7,960 nucleotides of DNA, from contig JAEZLZ010000009.1 of assembly GCA_023415055.1 (NCBI GenBank), positions 1 through 7,960 of the forward strand, read 5' to 3'. The notes beneath the pieces are model-generated. The model was given only the letters and a program-made list of their open reading frames with translations, ran no database searches and was not told where the DNA came from. This DNA is from Bacillota bacterium. GTDB lineage: Bacteria; Bacillota; Clostridia; Lachnospirales; Lachnospiraceae. The translations under genes and the position numbers were made by a program. Positions 6,414 through 7,960 of the stretch are shown here, piece by piece. Every line of letters starts with the position of its first letter. Position 1 is the stretch's first letter.

Positions 6414-7378
6414 TAGAACAATCCCTCCCCGTCATTGTATTTTTTCGCTGCACGATTCGCGATCGAAACCAGGATCAGTCCCATTAAGGACTGGAATAAA
6501 CCAATTGCAGTAGAATAGGAGAAGCCAAGGGTTCTCATCGTCTGGTATACATAGGTATCAATGACAGTTACTGCATCGCTGAGTACCGGATTGTTTCCGA
6601 CGATACCATAGATCATTCCGAAGTCTCCATAAAAGATACGACCAACACTCATTAAGGTAAGTACAACTGCGGTTGGTTTAAGCATCGGAAGTGTCAGAAA
6701 GAGAATTCTCTGAAACTTGTTTGCGCCATCGACCTCAGCCGCTTCATATAAGGAACCGTCAAAGCTGGCCATCGCTGCCATGTAGATAATGGAACTGTAT
6801 CCACTCCACTTCCACATATTTGCAAAGATGATGATTCCCTTCCAGTATTTCGGCTCTGCATACCATTTGATTGGTTCCAGACCAAAGGTACGAAGCAGAT
6901 TGTTAATAACCCCGACATCTGTTGAGAAAAAGCCATAGATAATAGCACCAACTACGACCCAGGAAAGGAAATAAGGGAAGAACATAAAGCTCTGCGTCAG
7001 TTTTTTAAATAACTTACTCTGTATTTCATTAAAAAAGATAGCAATTGTGATTGGTACAATCAGTCCTAAGATAATACCAAAAAAGTTAATAAATAATGTA
7101 TTATAGGTTACCCTCCACCCCATACTGCTGGTAGAAAAAAAGTATTTAAAATTGTCCAGACCAACAAAACGGCTTCCAAAAATGCCATCCACAACGTTAA
7201 AATCCGTAAATGCCATCCACGTTCCGGCAAAAGGTATGTAACAGAACATGATCAGTACTATTAATGCGGGTAAGCACATTAAATACAAGCCTCTGTTCCT
7301 TTTCATTTCCTTAACAAATTCTTTTTTTCTATCTATAATAATTGTTTGCCCGGTACTATCGCTTTTCTTTGATTTCAT
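6413..7378 (-). CDS. Carbohydrate ABC transporter permease (LplB-like, CUT1 family)
   Basis: This 321-residue inner-membrane permease is the partner of the LplC-like protein encoded next to it. A basic cytoplasmic N-terminus of about 30 residues (ending KEMKRNRG) precedes hydrophobic segments near 32-54, 95-117, 128-150, 181-203, 236-258 and 287-306. The LPALIVLIMFCYIPFAGTWMAF stretch around 36-57 and FVGLDNFKYFF (71-81) are typical of LplB/YteP-type permeases. The EAA loop starts at E212 (EAAEVDGANKFQRILFLTLP). The start ATG at 7376-7378 has only a weak Shine-Dalgarno (GGTGA about six bases upstream). It follows the stop of the dehydrogenase gene by 25 bases, so all four genes on this strand are probably one transcript begun outside the window. 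Confidence 0.93.
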   Translation of the reverse strand: MKSKKSDSTGQTIIIDRKKEFVKEMKRNRGLYLMCLPALIVLIMFCYIPFAGTWMAFTDFNVVDGIFGSRFVGLDNFKYFFSTSSMGWRVTYNTLFINFFGIILGLIVPITIAIFFNEIQSKLFKKLTQSFMFFPYFLSWVVVGAIIYGFFSTDVGVINNLLRTFGLEPIKWYAEPKYWKGIIIFANMWKWSGYSSIIYMAAMASFDGSLYEAAEVDGANKFQRILFLTLPMLKPTAVVLTLMSVGRIFYGDFGMIYGIVGNNPVLSDAVTVIDTYVYQTMRTLGFSYSTAIGLFQSLMGLILVSIANRAAKKYNDGEGLF

Positions 7379-7403
7379 AACGTTTCACCACTCTTTTCCC
7401 ATA

Positions 7404-7960
7404 TTAGTAGTATCGTAACTGTTCTTTCAACTCATCTATATCAATTACTTTACCTGCTATTCTGGATTGCTCCGCAGCATAAGCCATAACATGGCTTTCC
7501 ACTGACTGTCCGATGGAGGATCTGCTGTCATTACTCCGGGTCTGCATCAGAGAAAGAAAATCTTCCATTAACCCGACATCTCCACCGCCATGGCCTCCCT
7601 GAACTAGAGCGGTATGGATTACTCTTTGTTCGAAACCGTCGATTGCATTTGAGGTGAATTTTGTTACTTCAATGGTATCCTCACTGTCGTCTCCGCGAAT
7701 CTCACCATTTTCACACATTATCTTTATGGTACGACTCATTTTATTTGTAAACCCGCTAAGATTAAAGCTTACGGTAACATTATTCTTGAATTCAATCAGT
7801 ACTACCTGATTATCACACACATCATTATCGCAACGATAGACGCATCTTCCATACGGACTGTCGATCAGCGCCTTACGTAAGCCTTCTTCCGATTGATCCT
7901 CCGTTATCGTAGTCGCCGGCCATTCTCCTGCCACCGGTAAATATGCCTTTAAAGCATCGA
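7404..7960 (-). CDS. Gfo/Idh/MocA-family oxidoreductase, C-terminal part; 5' end outside window
   Basis: This is the C-terminal 185 residues of a probable NAD(P)-dependent dehydrogenase of the Gfo/Idh/MocA family, whose members oxidise or reduce sugars, inositols and sugar derivatives. The frame stays open to the right edge, so the Rossmann domain is missing; a GTG at 7932-7934 is an internal valine, not the start. Visible family features are the beta-sheet domain stretch CVYRCDNDVCDNQVVLIEF, then RTIKIMCENGEIRG, and GGHGGGDVGLMEDF near the end of the domain. The protein ends DELKEQLRYY. It is the first visible gene of the transporter operon, 25 bases before the LplB-like permease, which suggests it acts on the imported substrate. 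Substrate and cofactor cannot be judged because the N-terminal domain is outside the window. The family call rests on the C-terminal domain only. Confidence 0.8.
   Translation of the reverse strand, partial: DALKAYLPVAGEWPATTITEDQSEEGLRKALIDSPYGRCVYRCDNDVCDNQVVLIEFKNNVTVSFNLSGFTNKMSRTIKIMCENGEIRGDDSEDTIEVTKFTSNAIDGFEQRVIHTALVQGGHGGGDVGLMEDFLSLMQTRSNDSRSSIGQSVESHVMAYAAEQSRIAGKVIDIDELKEQLRYY

Noticed and set aside
7370..7395. A possible catabolite-repression (cre) site around the sequence GTGAAACGTTATGA
   Set aside because: The CG dinucleotide is out of register with the TGWNANCGNTNWCA consensus and the ends do not match. The place, at a gene start inside an operon, is also unlikely.

Overview
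The window looks like chromosomal DNA from an anaerobic, saccharolytic Firmicute, most plausibly a Clostridia/Lachnospiraceae-type organism. This rests on strong AAGGAGG-type ribosome binding sites, a moderately AT-rich composition, an Lpl-type oligosaccharide ABC transporter with no ATPase of its own, a ferredoxin-dependent 2-oxoacid oxidoreductase and a Bacillus-style 7-1-7 Fur box. The genus assignment is inference. No mobile element, CRISPR array, tRNA or rRNA was seen.

Layout. (1) 1-1068, plus strand: the 3' part of a GH2 beta-galactosidase gene (lacZ-like), cut by the left edge. (2) 1069-1196: a convergent intergenic gap with a hairpin flanked by A and T tracts, which can terminate transcription from both sides. 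(3) 1197-3718, minus strand: a two-gene operon for a 2-oxoacid:ferredoxin oxidoreductase. It consists of a fused gamma-alpha subunit (korA-like, TTG start) and a beta subunit (korB-like), joined by an ATGA overlap. (4) 3719-4002: a regulatory intergenic region. Read on the minus strand, it holds the terminator of the upstream transporter operon, then a good sigma-A promoter whose start site lies inside a perfect Fur box, then a GC-rich leader hairpin and a strong Shine-Dalgarno sequence. (5) 4003-7960, minus strand: a carbohydrate-uptake operon. In order of transcription it has a Gfo/Idh/MocA-type dehydrogenase (cut by the right edge), two CUT1-type permeases (LplB-like and LplC-like, joined by a TAATG overlap), a short intergenic hairpin, and an LplA/DUF3502-type lipoprotein binding protein.

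How the genes work together. The transporter operon probably imports an oligosaccharide or modified sugar, and the dehydrogenase may act on the imported substrate. The ATPase must come from elsewhere; an MsmX-type shared ATPase is the usual partner. The lacZ-like enzyme would cut beta-galactosides, but it lies on the other strand and is not in the same operon. The oxidoreductase would oxidatively decarboxylate a 2-oxoacid to an acyl-CoA and reduce ferredoxin.

The two points that most deserve attention both concern the oxidoreductase operon. First, its only visible promoter carries a textbook Fur operator (TGATAATGATTATCA) over the transcription start, which predicts induction under iron limitation even though the enzyme uses iron-sulfur chemistry. 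Second, its beta subunit lacks the usual GIGC cysteine ligand, has Gln at that place, and contains exactly four cysteines in total, with a new one at residue 62. That suggests a rearranged cluster-binding site.
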